A stretch of 64,000 nucleotides of DNA from NCBI GenBank assembly GCA_035582835.1, contig JAYKAV010002639.1:401043-465042 (forward strand), given 5' to 3'. A program made the position numbers and the translations under genes. The stretch is from Phoebastria nigripes. Its lineage: Eukaryota > Chordata > Aves > Procellariiformes > Diomedeidae. Below are positions 50,301-59,735 of the stretch, piece after piece. Within the stretch, counting starts at the first letter, position 1; every line of letters begins with the position of its first letter. Under the pieces are notes generated by a model that made no database searches, had not been told where the DNA came from, and saw nothing but the letters and a program-made list of their open reading frames with translations.

Positions 50301-51030
50301 AATACATTTTTAATTGTATGCCCTCCTATAACAGGTTTACAACCCACCAGATGTAACACCTACAAAAAGTCCCAGTACTTTAAATTCCTGTATTTTTTCA
50401 CAAATACATTGGAGCATGACTGAAATATTAACAAGAAAATACCAGAGCTGAAAAAGACTATACAATTGACACAAGAGTCAAGGATCAAAGCACACATTAA
50501 AATAAAATTAAAATTGTGATCTCTCACTCATACCAAAATGCTATTGCATGCATAACTTCATGAAAATCCTATTTAATGTCAATGCATTTTTATGCATTCA
50601 GTAAATCTACCATGGAAAGGCAATAAATCAGAACATTTTACCTGAATGTTNCCAATAGACTTGTCATATAAAGTCAGGAATAATATGCCTGGAGAACATC
50701 ACAGAATTGTTTCAATGCTCGATATTGTGTCAGGCTGGGTCTCCAGATCTATTTGTTTTCTCAGAGGAAAAAATATATATAATTCAGGGTTTCTCAAAAA
50801 GCATAACAAGCAAATGTGCTTGCATAATAAGAAAAANGTAGTTAGTGTATTAATCAATTTGGGCTCCCACGACAATTCTTTAAAGTAAAACCACTTCTAT
50901 TGACAGTTGCCCTTTCCAAATTAGCACTGTTGCAAAATGGTAATTAGGAACAGCGTTATCTTTTTTGAATCACATATAGCAAAAGAAGCATAGTTATGTG
51001 CAATCCAAATAAGCCATCAACAGTTGGGTA
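41311..51030. other. AT-rich non-coding DNA
   Basis: No gene or confident repeat in nearly 10 kb. A TTTG microsatellite lies at about 48,694-48,720. A GC-richer patch at about 47,690-47,875 has no recognisable function. Around 43.1-43.8, 47.2-47.6 and 49.0-49.5 kb the sequence is AT-rich, non-repetitive and free of simple repeats, a pattern compatible with conserved non-coding DNA but not proof of it. Frequent single N calls occur. Confidence 0.5.
48694..48720. repeat. TTTG microsatellite
   Basis: About six gttt/tttg units followed by a short T run. Simple sequence. Confidence 0.9.
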
Positions 51031-51560
51031 GAAGAAAATTATAGCAGGTTGGACTAAAAGGACAGAGGAGGATTTCCACTGAAGCTTGCTTTCTGGACTA
51101 ATCTTATTTAAGAATATAAAGTATTTTCCACAGGTAATGGAAGATGATAACGAAATCAGTGGACAACAGACACAAAGATGGGAAGCATTGTCAAAACAGA
51201 AGAATGTACCAAAATGAGTAGAACAGAGCGGGCTATCCACTTGGGAATAATGTGTTAAAAATGCAGCTAACCAGCTGAAAATCACAGAGGAGGGGTACAT
51301 TAAAGGTGTTTGACTCCATCATAGAATAAATGAACCACCATCGGGACGCTGTTGTGAAAAAGCAAATACGTATCAGGGAAAGTATTGCTAAAAGAATATA
51401 GCAGTACAAATTTCCAAGACAAACCTGGTGAAATCACATTTGGACTCCTGTGTACATATCAGACCATGTATGTTCAAGAAAGATGAGCTCCAGCTACATA
51501 AGTAAAAATAAAGGCTGTTAGGGTGACAGGAGGGAAGAGAGCTTTCCTGCAAGAGCTCAA
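51031..51560 (+). mobile_element. Ancient CR1 LINE ORF2 fragment
   Basis: Conceptual plus-strand translation gives DHHRDAVVKKANT, then LVKSHLDSCVH and MFKKDELQLHK (about 51,340-51,505), which line up with CR1 ORF2 [24 protein letters not shown] and FKKDxxxLEKVQ in order. The frame is broken by stops and small shifts. The upstream boundary is soft. It is of similar age or older than the 29 kb fragment. Confidence 0.6.
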
Positions 51561-54500
51561 TGTCTGTGCTATTCTAGGCTTATCTTAAGGTATAAATAAA
51601 TAAAAAAAAAAAAAAAAAAAGGCACATTTTGCACTTGGATCAAAGGGTAGTGACATTTTCTGATGGTCACGAGCTCTGCTGAGTGAATTGATCTTGAATT
51701 AACTTCTGAGAAAGCCCTGTTTCTGGCACACAGAGAGCTCCTTGCTGCCCAAGCTAAGTTCATGGGGTTGCTCAGAGGCTCAGGATGATGTTTAGATAGG
51801 TTGAGCCCAGGACATTCATAGGTGATGGCTTTCATGCTAAATTTGGAGGACAGGCCAAATGTTGAGTATCTTACTTCCACAGCTTCCTCAGGAGACCCCA
51901 CACATTATCCCATGCCACTCAGAGGGCACTGGAAAACCCTGACTGACACCGAGCCATGCTCTCTCTGTATTTAACCATGGTATATCTTACCCTCAAAACA
52001 CGACTCTCGCTTATTTGCTTTTCATTACTGACTTTATAGTTCATTTTGGGGGGACAAAAGTAGTAATTTAGAAGAATGGCTTAAATAACTGAAGTTATTT
52101 GCTAAGTTATTGACAATCTTGGAGTTAATGAAGTAATTTGAAAGATCAATTCTCTTCTCTGTGTAGGGATTATGATTAAAGGAAGAAGTGAATAACAATA
52201 ACAATGACTGGGGCTAAATTACTCTAAACTGTTCAGCTAATTAAAAATAAACAATGCATATATCAAATCAAAGACTGAGTGAATCAACCAATGAATCAAC
52301 AACAATTTGCTCCTGAATTTTGAAATTATCAAGTCACTGAATTAATACAAAGAATAAATCATGAGACTGACATAAGAAAAAAAAATATCTTCTTTAAAAA
52401 AAAAAAACCCTCATGCATAGAGATACTGCTGGAAGATGTATTACATCCATTACTTCAGAAAACACAAAAGCCAAAAACCTGTCCATCCATCTCCTTCTTA
52501 CCCAATAACTAATAGTCTGCCACTATGGCCTTGACTTAACAACTGAAAAATCTGGATGTCCATTCTTAATGTAGCTCTTTGACTCAGGGAGTTCACCCAA
52601 AAGGGCAGTGAGGTAAGTTTTGCTAATTGCAGAGAAATAATGAGATTAAAGTAGTTTGCCTTCATTCAAATCCTGAAATCTCACTGTGGCTAAAATGAGT
52701 TTTTCCTCATGCTTCTCTCAAGGAAATTAACAGATGACTTAAAAATAGAGGTAACTATTGAAAAATTAACAAATCCAGCAACATTTCTTTCATCTTAACT
52801 AAACTTATTTAGATAATAGTCTAAATTTAAAAAGAAAAATTAAAAAAAAGGGGGTGGGGGGAGGGTTCAGAATAAGTAGATGTTTAAGGTCTGAGACCCT
52901 GCTTGAACAGTGTTGTTTTTGACGGGAGCTGTTAGGCACAAATGGGAGGAAGACTTTGAGGCCAAGGCAGGAGTGGAGCCAGAAGAGGCAGAGAACACAG
53001 GAGCTGCATCATCAAGCACAAGCCAAGGCCAAGAAAATAAGAAAAAGAAGGCACCAGCCTAAGGACCAAGACAAGAGANGATTCAGAGGCTGAGATGAAG
53101 ATTGGCCAACTTCTTACCAGTCTACATGCTACTAGGAAAGAGGCTAGGCCAAAAAATAGGCACGACTGCTGGAACAGGACCCAGGGATACACTGTCTAAA
53201 ATAGCACCAGACAGCTTCATAGATGTCAGTAGTAAATTTCCTGAGAAATTTACTGTGGTTATTGCTCAGGGATTGGCATTGAAAAATATAACCTCATTCA
53301 GACTGCGTTCTATCAGTCTATCAAAATTGTTGCTCCCTTAAATCAGACTCAAGAAATATGTTACTAGTGGAGCAGTCCACAGAGATGCATGTGCCTGTGG
53401 CACCACCGTGAGTGCACTAATACTCACTCAAAAGCAATTTGATTTTTAATTTTATAGTATCTGTTAGGAAAAGCACAGAAGTGCATGGGAGCATGAACGT
53501 GCTGAATAGCCTTTTTGTTATACCTTTGAGTCATTGCCTGTAGGCACACGTACACTATGGATGACTCAAAACTTGTCCCTGACATATAGGGCTCAGAGTC
53601 CAACCAAAAGAACCCCAGAAAGTACAGGCACAAACTAGCCAGTCCTTACTGGTCACCCAAGGCACTGAGATATTATAATGCCTGATAAATTGCATTGGGT
53701 GGAGGCAGCAGCTTGGGATGTGTCAGTAATGGAAACACTACTGACACCTCCTGTATCATTACCATCTATAGCTATCTCTTGATAGAGACAGAGCTTTTAC
53801 TGAATTCCAGGGAGTGCTGAGGATAGTCTCCATACTGGTAGTCTCATATTGGACCTTAAAACAACTCATTTATCCAGTTTACAAGTCTCTAGCAGGAGAT
53901 AATCATACATTTAGCTTTCCCAATTACCAGCAGAAACAACCTTGGGGACTGTTTCTTGTGGTGAAAAGCAATACCCTTTTGACAAGGAAAGTGTTGAAGA
54001 ATTGAGTCCACTTTTGGGATATGAAGTTCTTCATAGAACACAGGTAGACTAGTTCTCCAAATTAGGTAAATCTCAGAAACTGCAGGGAACCCATACATAC
54101 TGTGTCTCTGCAGACAGAGCATGAACAATAGAACTCAAATCTTTTCTCCCTTCCTAGTGATGCTATCAAAAGNAGAAAGACACTTAAAAACCAGATGCAA
54201 TGTTGACATTGCCAGGGGCTTGAAAAATAGGCTCTTAGACTCCCTTATCTCTTGAAAAAAATCCCTAGAAAAGGGAAGGCTGTGAGACAGCAAAAGCAAA
54301 ACATAATGCAGCCTCAGGCCATGGGATTCATGAATTGATGGGAGCATGTAGAAAAAGCCCTTACTACTGGGCTACCCAGAGAAACTGAAGGGGCTGGGAT
54401 CTCCTGGTGCAAGGTCATTAAGGGAATGAACTCTTAGGGGCTTTCAGGACTTGGAACTTTGCTGGTGCCCAAAGGTATGACACATTCCAGACAAGAAGCT

Positions 54501-56402
54501 GAAGACTTCCAGCCTCTAGCACTACGCAGCCAGAGGACAACTCCAGGATCTGCTCGTGCAGCAATTTTTTGAGTTTAGTCTCATTTTCCTGAGATGTTCT
54601 TTGGCAAAACAGACACGTAACATGGTGACTATGTTCAGCCACTATAGACGGAGAGCGGTGGTTGATGACAACATCACACACACACACACACACACACACA
54701 AAAAAAAAAAAAAAAATCAATGAAACTTTCATGGCCAAAGCAAACCAGTAAGTGATGAAAGGGAAGCTATATTGACAAGAACAGAAGTGCTAGATATTAA
54801 ATGTTCCATCTATCTTGAGCCACTGCTGACAAAAGGAAATGAGAATCACCATACATTTTTGCATTATGATCTTCCACAGAGCATTAAAGACAGGAATGTT
54901 TGAGAAATAACCTACAAATACCACGAATGTGAACAAGCTTTCAGTCTGGAATGGTTTTGCACATGCATATCCAGAAATTCAATGAGTGTGGAGGGTCCAC
55001 TCCGCAGAACTTAAAATGCCACTTTATATAATTTTAATATCAGAAAACTCCCGGATTTTTTTATTCTGAACATGGATTATTCCATCATATTTGCCCTCTG
55101 GACATTAACTCCTAAACCCAAAGCATTTTTAAGTGTAAAAATCTGCAACAATAAACTATTTTATTATTCTGACAGCTGCTGTTATAACTGCTTTTCTAAC
55201 TCTGGCTTATTGCTGTGTTAAATTTAATTTAAATTCAGAATTATTTATGGCAGATACTTATCTTTTTATTATTGTAAATTCCATGTTCACCTGTAATGCA
55301 GTCTAGTAAGAGATGACGATAAAACTGAGGACAATGAATGGGCATTCTGAGTAAAGCTGTGTAGAAGTCTAGTACTCAGGTTATTAAGTATCTACTGACC
55401 TATTTTTTCCTCTTCTATTTCTATCTGCAGAGGTTAAAGCAGGAAGTGGTCTGTTTCATCCCAAAATGAAAACAGTATCAGACAAAATAGTAGACTTCTC
55501 AGTTGAAGCCTGAAATGCGAAATTACATACACCTTCAACGTAGACACCTGGGAATCCAGTACACTACTGCAGAGATGAATTACTTCAAACTAATTTGTGC
55601 TTTCTTCTTTTTTATTTCAGCTGAAAGCTCAAGTTTCTGACAGAGAGCAAAGCATGACTTACTTCTGTCTGTATTTTGAACCAATCTTTTTTGAGCAGTG
55701 GTTCAGCTAGAGGATGCTCCATCTGACAACTCTGTTCTGCCATGCTGATTTATACAAGTAACTTCGTAAACTTCAAACTGTCACATATGAATCAGAAATT
55801 CAGAATCAGATACAATATTTAAATACACCTTTTATGTACTTGAAAGCTGCTATTAATGGCTCCCCTAAGTCTTCTCTTCATTAGTCTAAACAATTCTAAT
55901 TTTCCAGTGTTCCCATGACCAAAAGTCATGGTTAGATGTCTAGTCATGAAGAAGTTTAAAACACAAACAACCCCAACACCAATCCTCTGCTATTGGTCCT
56001 TATTCTTCTTGTGTCCTTCTCAGTATCAGGATGTAGAAAAGAATGAATTCATGTTTTGAAAGCTCATTCCTCTTATGGATTCCAGTCCAATGTTTATCAA
56101 CTCTGCAACAGTGTAGTATTATGTTCCACTCATTTTTCTGAAAAAGTGCTGAAGCTGCCAATGAATTCAGTTTTTATTTAGCATGTATGTTACTTTGAGT
56201 ATACTTACACTTTTTAAAAATTTTTTAAACAAGAATTACTGTTGAATTGGGGCAGAATTACTCAGGCATATATGCTTAATGTTATGCATGCATTTGTGTG
56301 CTTTATTCAGGCAGTTCCCTGATGCCCCTGCCAAAAAATAATTTCACTTAAGAAATAAAATGTATAAGAAATGTCATTCTCTTGTGACAGTTGATCACAT
56401 GA
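51561..56402. other. AT-rich non-coding DNA
   Basis: No gene recognised. Contains a 19-A run (51,602-51,620), a G-rich tract ggggg-t-gggggg-a-ggg (52,850-52,865), and the CA/A microsatellite listed separately. N at 53,079 and 54,172. Frames up to 110 codons are unrecognised. A good 3'-splice-like tract (ttctttttta then tttcag) at about 55,603-55,620 is not associated with any coding frame. Confidence 0.5.
54675..54716. repeat. (CA)13 followed by poly(A)
   Basis: Thirteen CA dinucleotides (54,675-54,700) running straight into 16 further A. Likely polymorphic. Confidence 0.95.
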
Positions 56403-56515
56403 ATGACCCACTGTTCAGAAGGACCTAGACAGACTGGAAGAACAGGCTAACAGAGACTTCATGAAATTCAGCAAGGGGAAGACAATACGCCCCAACTGGG
56501 AAGGAAGCACCCCTT
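56403..56515 (+). mobile_element. Old CR1 LINE, part upstream of ERV insertion
   Basis: The plus-strand frame reads RRDLDRLEEQANRDFMKFSK and ends ...EGSTP just before the retroviral LTR. This is the CR1 ORF2 segment DLDRLxxWAxxNxMKFNK. The same element resumes at 59,069 with LQQYGLG, the segment expected next in CR1, so the retrovirus split this copy. Confidence 0.8.
56511..56515. repeat. Target-site duplication of ERV, left
   Basis: ccctt directly before the LTR; repeated at 59,069-59,073. Five bases match; a sixth does not (cccctt versus cccttg). Confidence 0.65.
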
Positions 56516-57095
56516 TGTCGTGGTTTAACCCCAGCCAGCAACTAAGCACCACACAGCTGCTTGCTCACTCCCCCCATGGTGGGATGGGGGAGAGAATCGG
56601 AAGGGTAAAAGTGAGAAAACTTGTGGGCTGAGATAAAGACAGTTTAATAGGTAAAGCAAAAGCCACGCACGCAAGCAAAGCAAAACAAGGAATTCCTTCA
56701 CTACTTCCCATCGGCAGGCAGGTGTTCGGCCANCTCCAGGAAAGCAGGGCTCCATCACGCGTAACGGTTACTTGGGAAGACAAATGCCATCGCCTCTGAA
56801 TGTCCCCCCCTTCCTTCTTCTTCCCCCAGCTTTATATACTGAGCATGACGTCACATGGTATGGAATACCCCATTGGCCAGCTGGGTTAGCTTTCCTGACT
56901 ATGCTCCCTCCCAGCTTCTTGTGCACCTGGCAGAGCATGGGAAGCTGAAAAGTCCTTGACTAGTAGACTACTTCCTTAGCAACAACTAAAAACATCAGCG
57001 TGTTATCAACATTATTCTCACACTAAGTCCAAAACATAGCACTATACCAACTACTAGGAAAAAAAATTAACTCTATCCCAGCTGAAACCAGGACA
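56516..57095 (-). repeat. 3' LTR of the ERV
   Basis: 580 bp, ends tgtcgtggtttaacccc and gaaaccaggaca on the plus strand, i.e. TG...CA in element sense. Contains on the minus strand the CRE TGACGTCA (56,846-56,853), the TATA box (about 56,830-56,841) and the ATTAAA signal (56,643-56,648). N at 56,733. Homologous throughout to the solo LTR at 35,002. Confidence 0.93.
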
Positions 57096-57107
57096 GTATC
57101 CACCCCT
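57096..57107 (-). other. Putative polypurine tract
   Basis: In element sense the bases just before the 3' LTR read aaggggtggatac. A short A/G tract at this position is where plus-strand DNA synthesis starts in retroviruses. It is short and ends with tac, so it is weak. Confidence 0.45.
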
Positions 57108-57135
57108 TATTCCATACCATTTACGTCATGCTCAG
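57108..57135 (+). repeat. Inverted fragment of the ERV's own U3
   Basis: tattccataccatttacgtc then atgctcag. This matches, in the opposite orientation to the element, the U3 segment that includes the CRE (56,839-56,867 reverse-complemented), with one base missing and about one substitution. It lies directly inside the 3' LTR and could pair with it in RNA or single-stranded DNA. Confidence 0.8.
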
Positions 57136-57237
57136 GTCCCACACTATGCAATACAGTCTCATTAACCACCACCCCGCTTCCCATCCTTTGATATAATACA
57201 AAGATATCATTCCCTTAGTCTATGGACCACCCCTGTG

Positions 57238-57300
57238 AAATGTCTGTAAAATGTCCATAAATCTCCACAAAATGTCCACAAATCTGCACAAAATGTCCAC
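57238..57300. repeat. 21-bp tandem repeat, three units
   Basis: Three consecutive 21-base units, 57,238-57,258, 57,259-57,279 and 57,280-57,300, of the form aaatctgcac plus aaaatgtccac; the last two differ at one base. Each unit is itself an imperfect doubling of a 10-11-base motif. Confidence 0.9.
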
Positions 57301-57620
57301 TGAGTCCATTTAGTCCATGACTTTGGGCTCCATCTGTTNNGGTGGTCACTCAGNTCAGGAGANGTGGTGTGTTGCATGGAGTTATTGGGCACCAAAGTCA
57401 GCTCAGGTCGGGTCACTGCCGCACTTGCACTGCTTCTTGAAAGGCTTGTCCTCCATTGGCTCAGGTGGTTCCTGCTATAGTAACTCCTATAACACGCAAC
57501 TCAAATCATGGGTTACAACAATTTAAAGGTNTATCCANTACAATCTCCACCCCTGGTCCCTTTGGGCCAGGTTATAGAGTTTAACATTGCAATGAACTCC
57601 TCCCCTTGCCCCTGCTCTGG

Positions 57621-58140
57621 CTTGGACTTATCCATAGACTGCAGTCCCTTAGGGGTGTACCTGCTCCAACTGGAGCCTTACCTATCAGCCACAGTCTCTC
57701 CAGGGGTAGACCTAGTGCAGCATAAACTTATCCACAGCCACAGTTGCTTTGAAGGGCACCGGCTCCAGCGTGGCCTTACCCACAGCCACAGTCCCTTCAG
57801 AAGTAAACCTGCTCCAACACAGCCTCATCCATGGCTGCAATCTGTCCAGGGGTGTGCCTCCCCTGTCATGGCCTTATCCACAGCCACACACTTTGAGGTG
57901 CTCCAGCATGACCTCATGCACAGCCACTGACGCTTCCAGATGTACCTGCTGCAGCATGGACTTATCCATAGGCCACAATCCCTTCAGAGGTATACCTGCT
58001 GTGGCACGGACATAATCACGGCCACAGACGCTTCGAGATGTACCTGCTTGGGCATGGGCTTATCCACNGCCACAGANGCTTTGGGGTNTCCTGCTCCCAT
58101 GTGGACTCATCCACAGGTCACAGTCCCTTCGACTCGAGTT
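57621..58140. repeat. ~49-bp tandem array inside ERV
   Basis: About 11 diverged units with a core ccttatccacagccacagtc and a second conserved half around acctgctccagcatgg. Unit cores start near 57,625, 57,675, 57,725, 57,773, 57,822, 57,871, 57,911, 57,960, 58,010, 58,059 and 58,105; spacing is 48-50 except one short (40) and one of 46. It makes up over a third of the internal region. Frames across it (up to 140 codons on the plus strand, antisense to the element) merely mirror the repeat and encode His/Pro/Ser-rich repeats without known domain. Confidence 0.88.
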
Positions 58141-58455
58141 CACTCTGGAGTCCCAGCCTGTCCAGCACAGCAGCACAGAAACAGCAGCGATGCCCTGGCC
58201 ATCTGCCAGCCCAGGCGCATCCCCATTGCTGTTACCAAAATGTTCCCAGGCACAGCACAGTAAGATGATCAGCAGTACAGCAAGCAGCAAAAGCAAAAAG
58301 CAGCCACTAACGAGCACGAGACTCTAATATACAGTAAGGCAAGCAAGCACCATGGCAAGCACAGGAGCCTGCCAATTAACAGCTAAACAGCAATAACAGC
58401 TGTAAATTTATCTAGCACATTCCAATCAAATCTGTCTTTATCTCGAACCCTTTGA
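58141..58455. other. ERV leader region, non-coding
   Basis: Follows the primer binding site in element sense and corresponds to a retroviral leader that could hold the packaging signal. No start of gag is visible. Element-sense frames are short. Confidence 0.5.
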
Positions 58456-58473
58456 GCCCCATGTTGGGCGCCA
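58456..58473 (-). other. tRNA-Lys primer binding site
   Basis: In element sense TGGCGCCCAACATGGGGC: 17 of 18 bases match the complement of the 3' end of tRNA-Lys(1,2) (TGGCGCCCAACGTGGGGC), the primer used by beta-type/ERVK-type retroviruses. It lies 9 bases inside the end of the 5' LTR, rather further than the usual 2-3. Confidence 0.85.
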
Positions 58474-58482
58474 AAAAAGGAC

Positions 58483-59068
58483 TGTCGTGGTTTAACCCCA
58501 GCCAGCAACTAAGCACCACACAGCTGCTCGCTCACTCCCCCCCGGTGGGATGGGGGAGAGAATCGGAAGGGTAAAAGTGAGAAAACTTGTGGGCTGAGAT
58601 AAAGACAGTTTAATAGGTAAAGCAAAAGCCACGCACGCNNNNNNNNNNNNNNNNNNNNNNNNNNNNNNNNNNNNNNNNNNNNNNNNNNNNNNNNNNNNNN
58701 NNNNNNNNNNNNNNNNNNNNNNNNNNNNNNNNNNNNNNNNNNNNNNNNNNNNNNNNNNNNNNNNNNNNNNNNNNNNNNNNNNNNNNNNNNNNNNNNNNNN
58801 NNNNNNNNNNNNNNNNNNNNNNNNNNNNNNNNNNNNNNNNNNNNNNNNNNNNNNNNNNNNNNNNNNNNNNNNNNNNNNNNNNNNNNNNNNNNNNNNNNNN
58901 NNNNNNNNNNNNNNNNNNNNNNNNNNNNNNNNNNNNNNNNNNNNNNNNNNNNNNNNNNNNNNNNNNNNNNNNNTGTTATCAACATTATTCTCACACTAAA
59001 TCCAAAACATAGCACTATACCAACTACTAGGAAAAAAAATTAACTCTATCCCAGCTGAAACCAGGACA
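58483..59068 (-). repeat. 5' LTR of the ERV, interrupted by gap
   Basis: Begins tgtcgtggtttaacccc and ends ccaggaca on the plus strand. The 335-base gap (58,639-58,973) replaces its middle; the visible 156 and 95 bases plus the gap total 586, close to the 580 of the other LTR, so this gap length is credible. Seen differences from the 3' LTR: gctcgc/gcttgc, one substitution plus one deletion after the C run, and aaatcc/aagtcc. Confidence 0.9.
58639..58973. other. Assembly gap, 335 N
   Basis: Run of N inside the 5' LTR of the ERV. Like the gap at 38,569, it falls in a copy of this LTR family, so the LTR is the likely cause of assembly failure. Confidence 0.99.
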
Positions 59069-59073
59069 CCCTT
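59069..59073. repeat. Target-site duplication of ERV, right
   Basis: ccctt directly after the LTR's outer end, matching 56,511-56,515. Confidence 0.65.
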
Positions 59074-59735
59074 GCAGCAGTACGGGCTGGGAGTGCCTGG
59101 CAGATGAGCTGAGCAAGAGCCTGCAGTGGCCCTGGCAGCAAGGAGCACCAACAGCATCCTGGGCTGTGTCTGCAAGAGCACGCATGGCTGATCAAGGGAA
59201 GAGACTATTCTCCTCTGCCCCATACTCATTAGACTGCATCAAAGCCACTGCAGCCCACAATGGTCCCCCCAGTGCAAGAAAAACATTGATAAACTGGAGT
59301 GAGTTGTGGAGGCCACCAGGATGGTCAGGGCTGGAGCACCTGCCCTGTGAGGGGGGAGTTGTTCAGCCTGGAGAAGAGGTGACTTCGGGGGGGACCTAAT
59401 AGCATTCCCCTGTGCCTACAGGGAGATTATCAAGGGGCCAGAGCCAGGCTCTTCACAGTGATGCACGGAATGAAGAAGAGAAATAACAAGGATAAGTGGA
59501 AACAAAAGAGATTAAGACTGGGTAAGGAGCAATGTTTTTACCATGAGGCCAACCAAATAGCAGAACATGCTGCCCAGAGACCTCATGCAGCCTCCATCCT
59601 TGGAATTTTTCAAAACTCAACTAGATAAATCGGTGAGAAACCTGGTTCGTCCTTCTAGTTGACGCTGCTTTGAGCAGGAGGTTGGACTAGACCTTTTGTG
59701 GTCCTTTCCAACCTGAATTTTCCTACCGTTCTAAA
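59069..59735 (+). mobile_element. Old CR1 LINE, part downstream of ERV insertion
   Basis: Continuation of the CR1 at 56,403. In broken frames it reads LQQYGLG, then FSLEKR...LRGDLIAF (about 59,365-59,405), NMLPRDLMQPPSLEFFKTQL (about 59,567-59,626, consensus [22 protein letters not shown]) and ends with the 3' UTR ggttggactagaccttttgt then ggtcctttccaacctgaatt. Starts with the target duplication ccctt (59,069-59,073). Many stops and frameshifts; dead. Confidence 0.85.

Larger units (their letters stand above)
56516..59068 (-). mobile_element. Non-autonomous ERV2-like retrovirus, two LTRs
   Basis: A 2,553-bp element on the minus strand: 5' LTR 58,483-59,068, internal region 57,096-58,482 (1,387 bp), 3' LTR 56,516-57,095. 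The internal region starts after the 5' LTR with a primer binding site complementary to tRNA-Lys and ends with a short polypurine stretch. It has no gag, protease, pol or env reading frame; most of it is tandem repeats. Movement would therefore have depended on proteins from a related complete virus. LTR comparison outside the gap gives about 4 differences in roughly 250 positions, so insertion is fairly recent relative to the CR1 it interrupts. Family assignment (ERVK/ERV2-like) rests on the tRNA-Lys PBS and on the 6-bp duplication of the related solo LTR. Confidence 0.88.

Noticed and set aside
52850..52865. G-rich tract considered as a G-quadruplex.
   Set aside because: Only three separated G tracts; a four-tract structure would need splitting the middle run without a loop.
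53102..53341. 79-codon plus-strand frame with a hydrophobic start.
   Set aside because: No recognised family, no supporting context.
57508..57930. 140-codon plus-strand frame in the ERV.
   Set aside because: Antisense to the element and made of the 49-bp tandem repeat; low-complexity product, contains N.
57621..58140. Regular ~49-bp repeats considered as a CRISPR-like array.
   Set aside because: Units diverge along their whole length, with no identical repeats separated by unique spacers; it lies in a bird retroelement.
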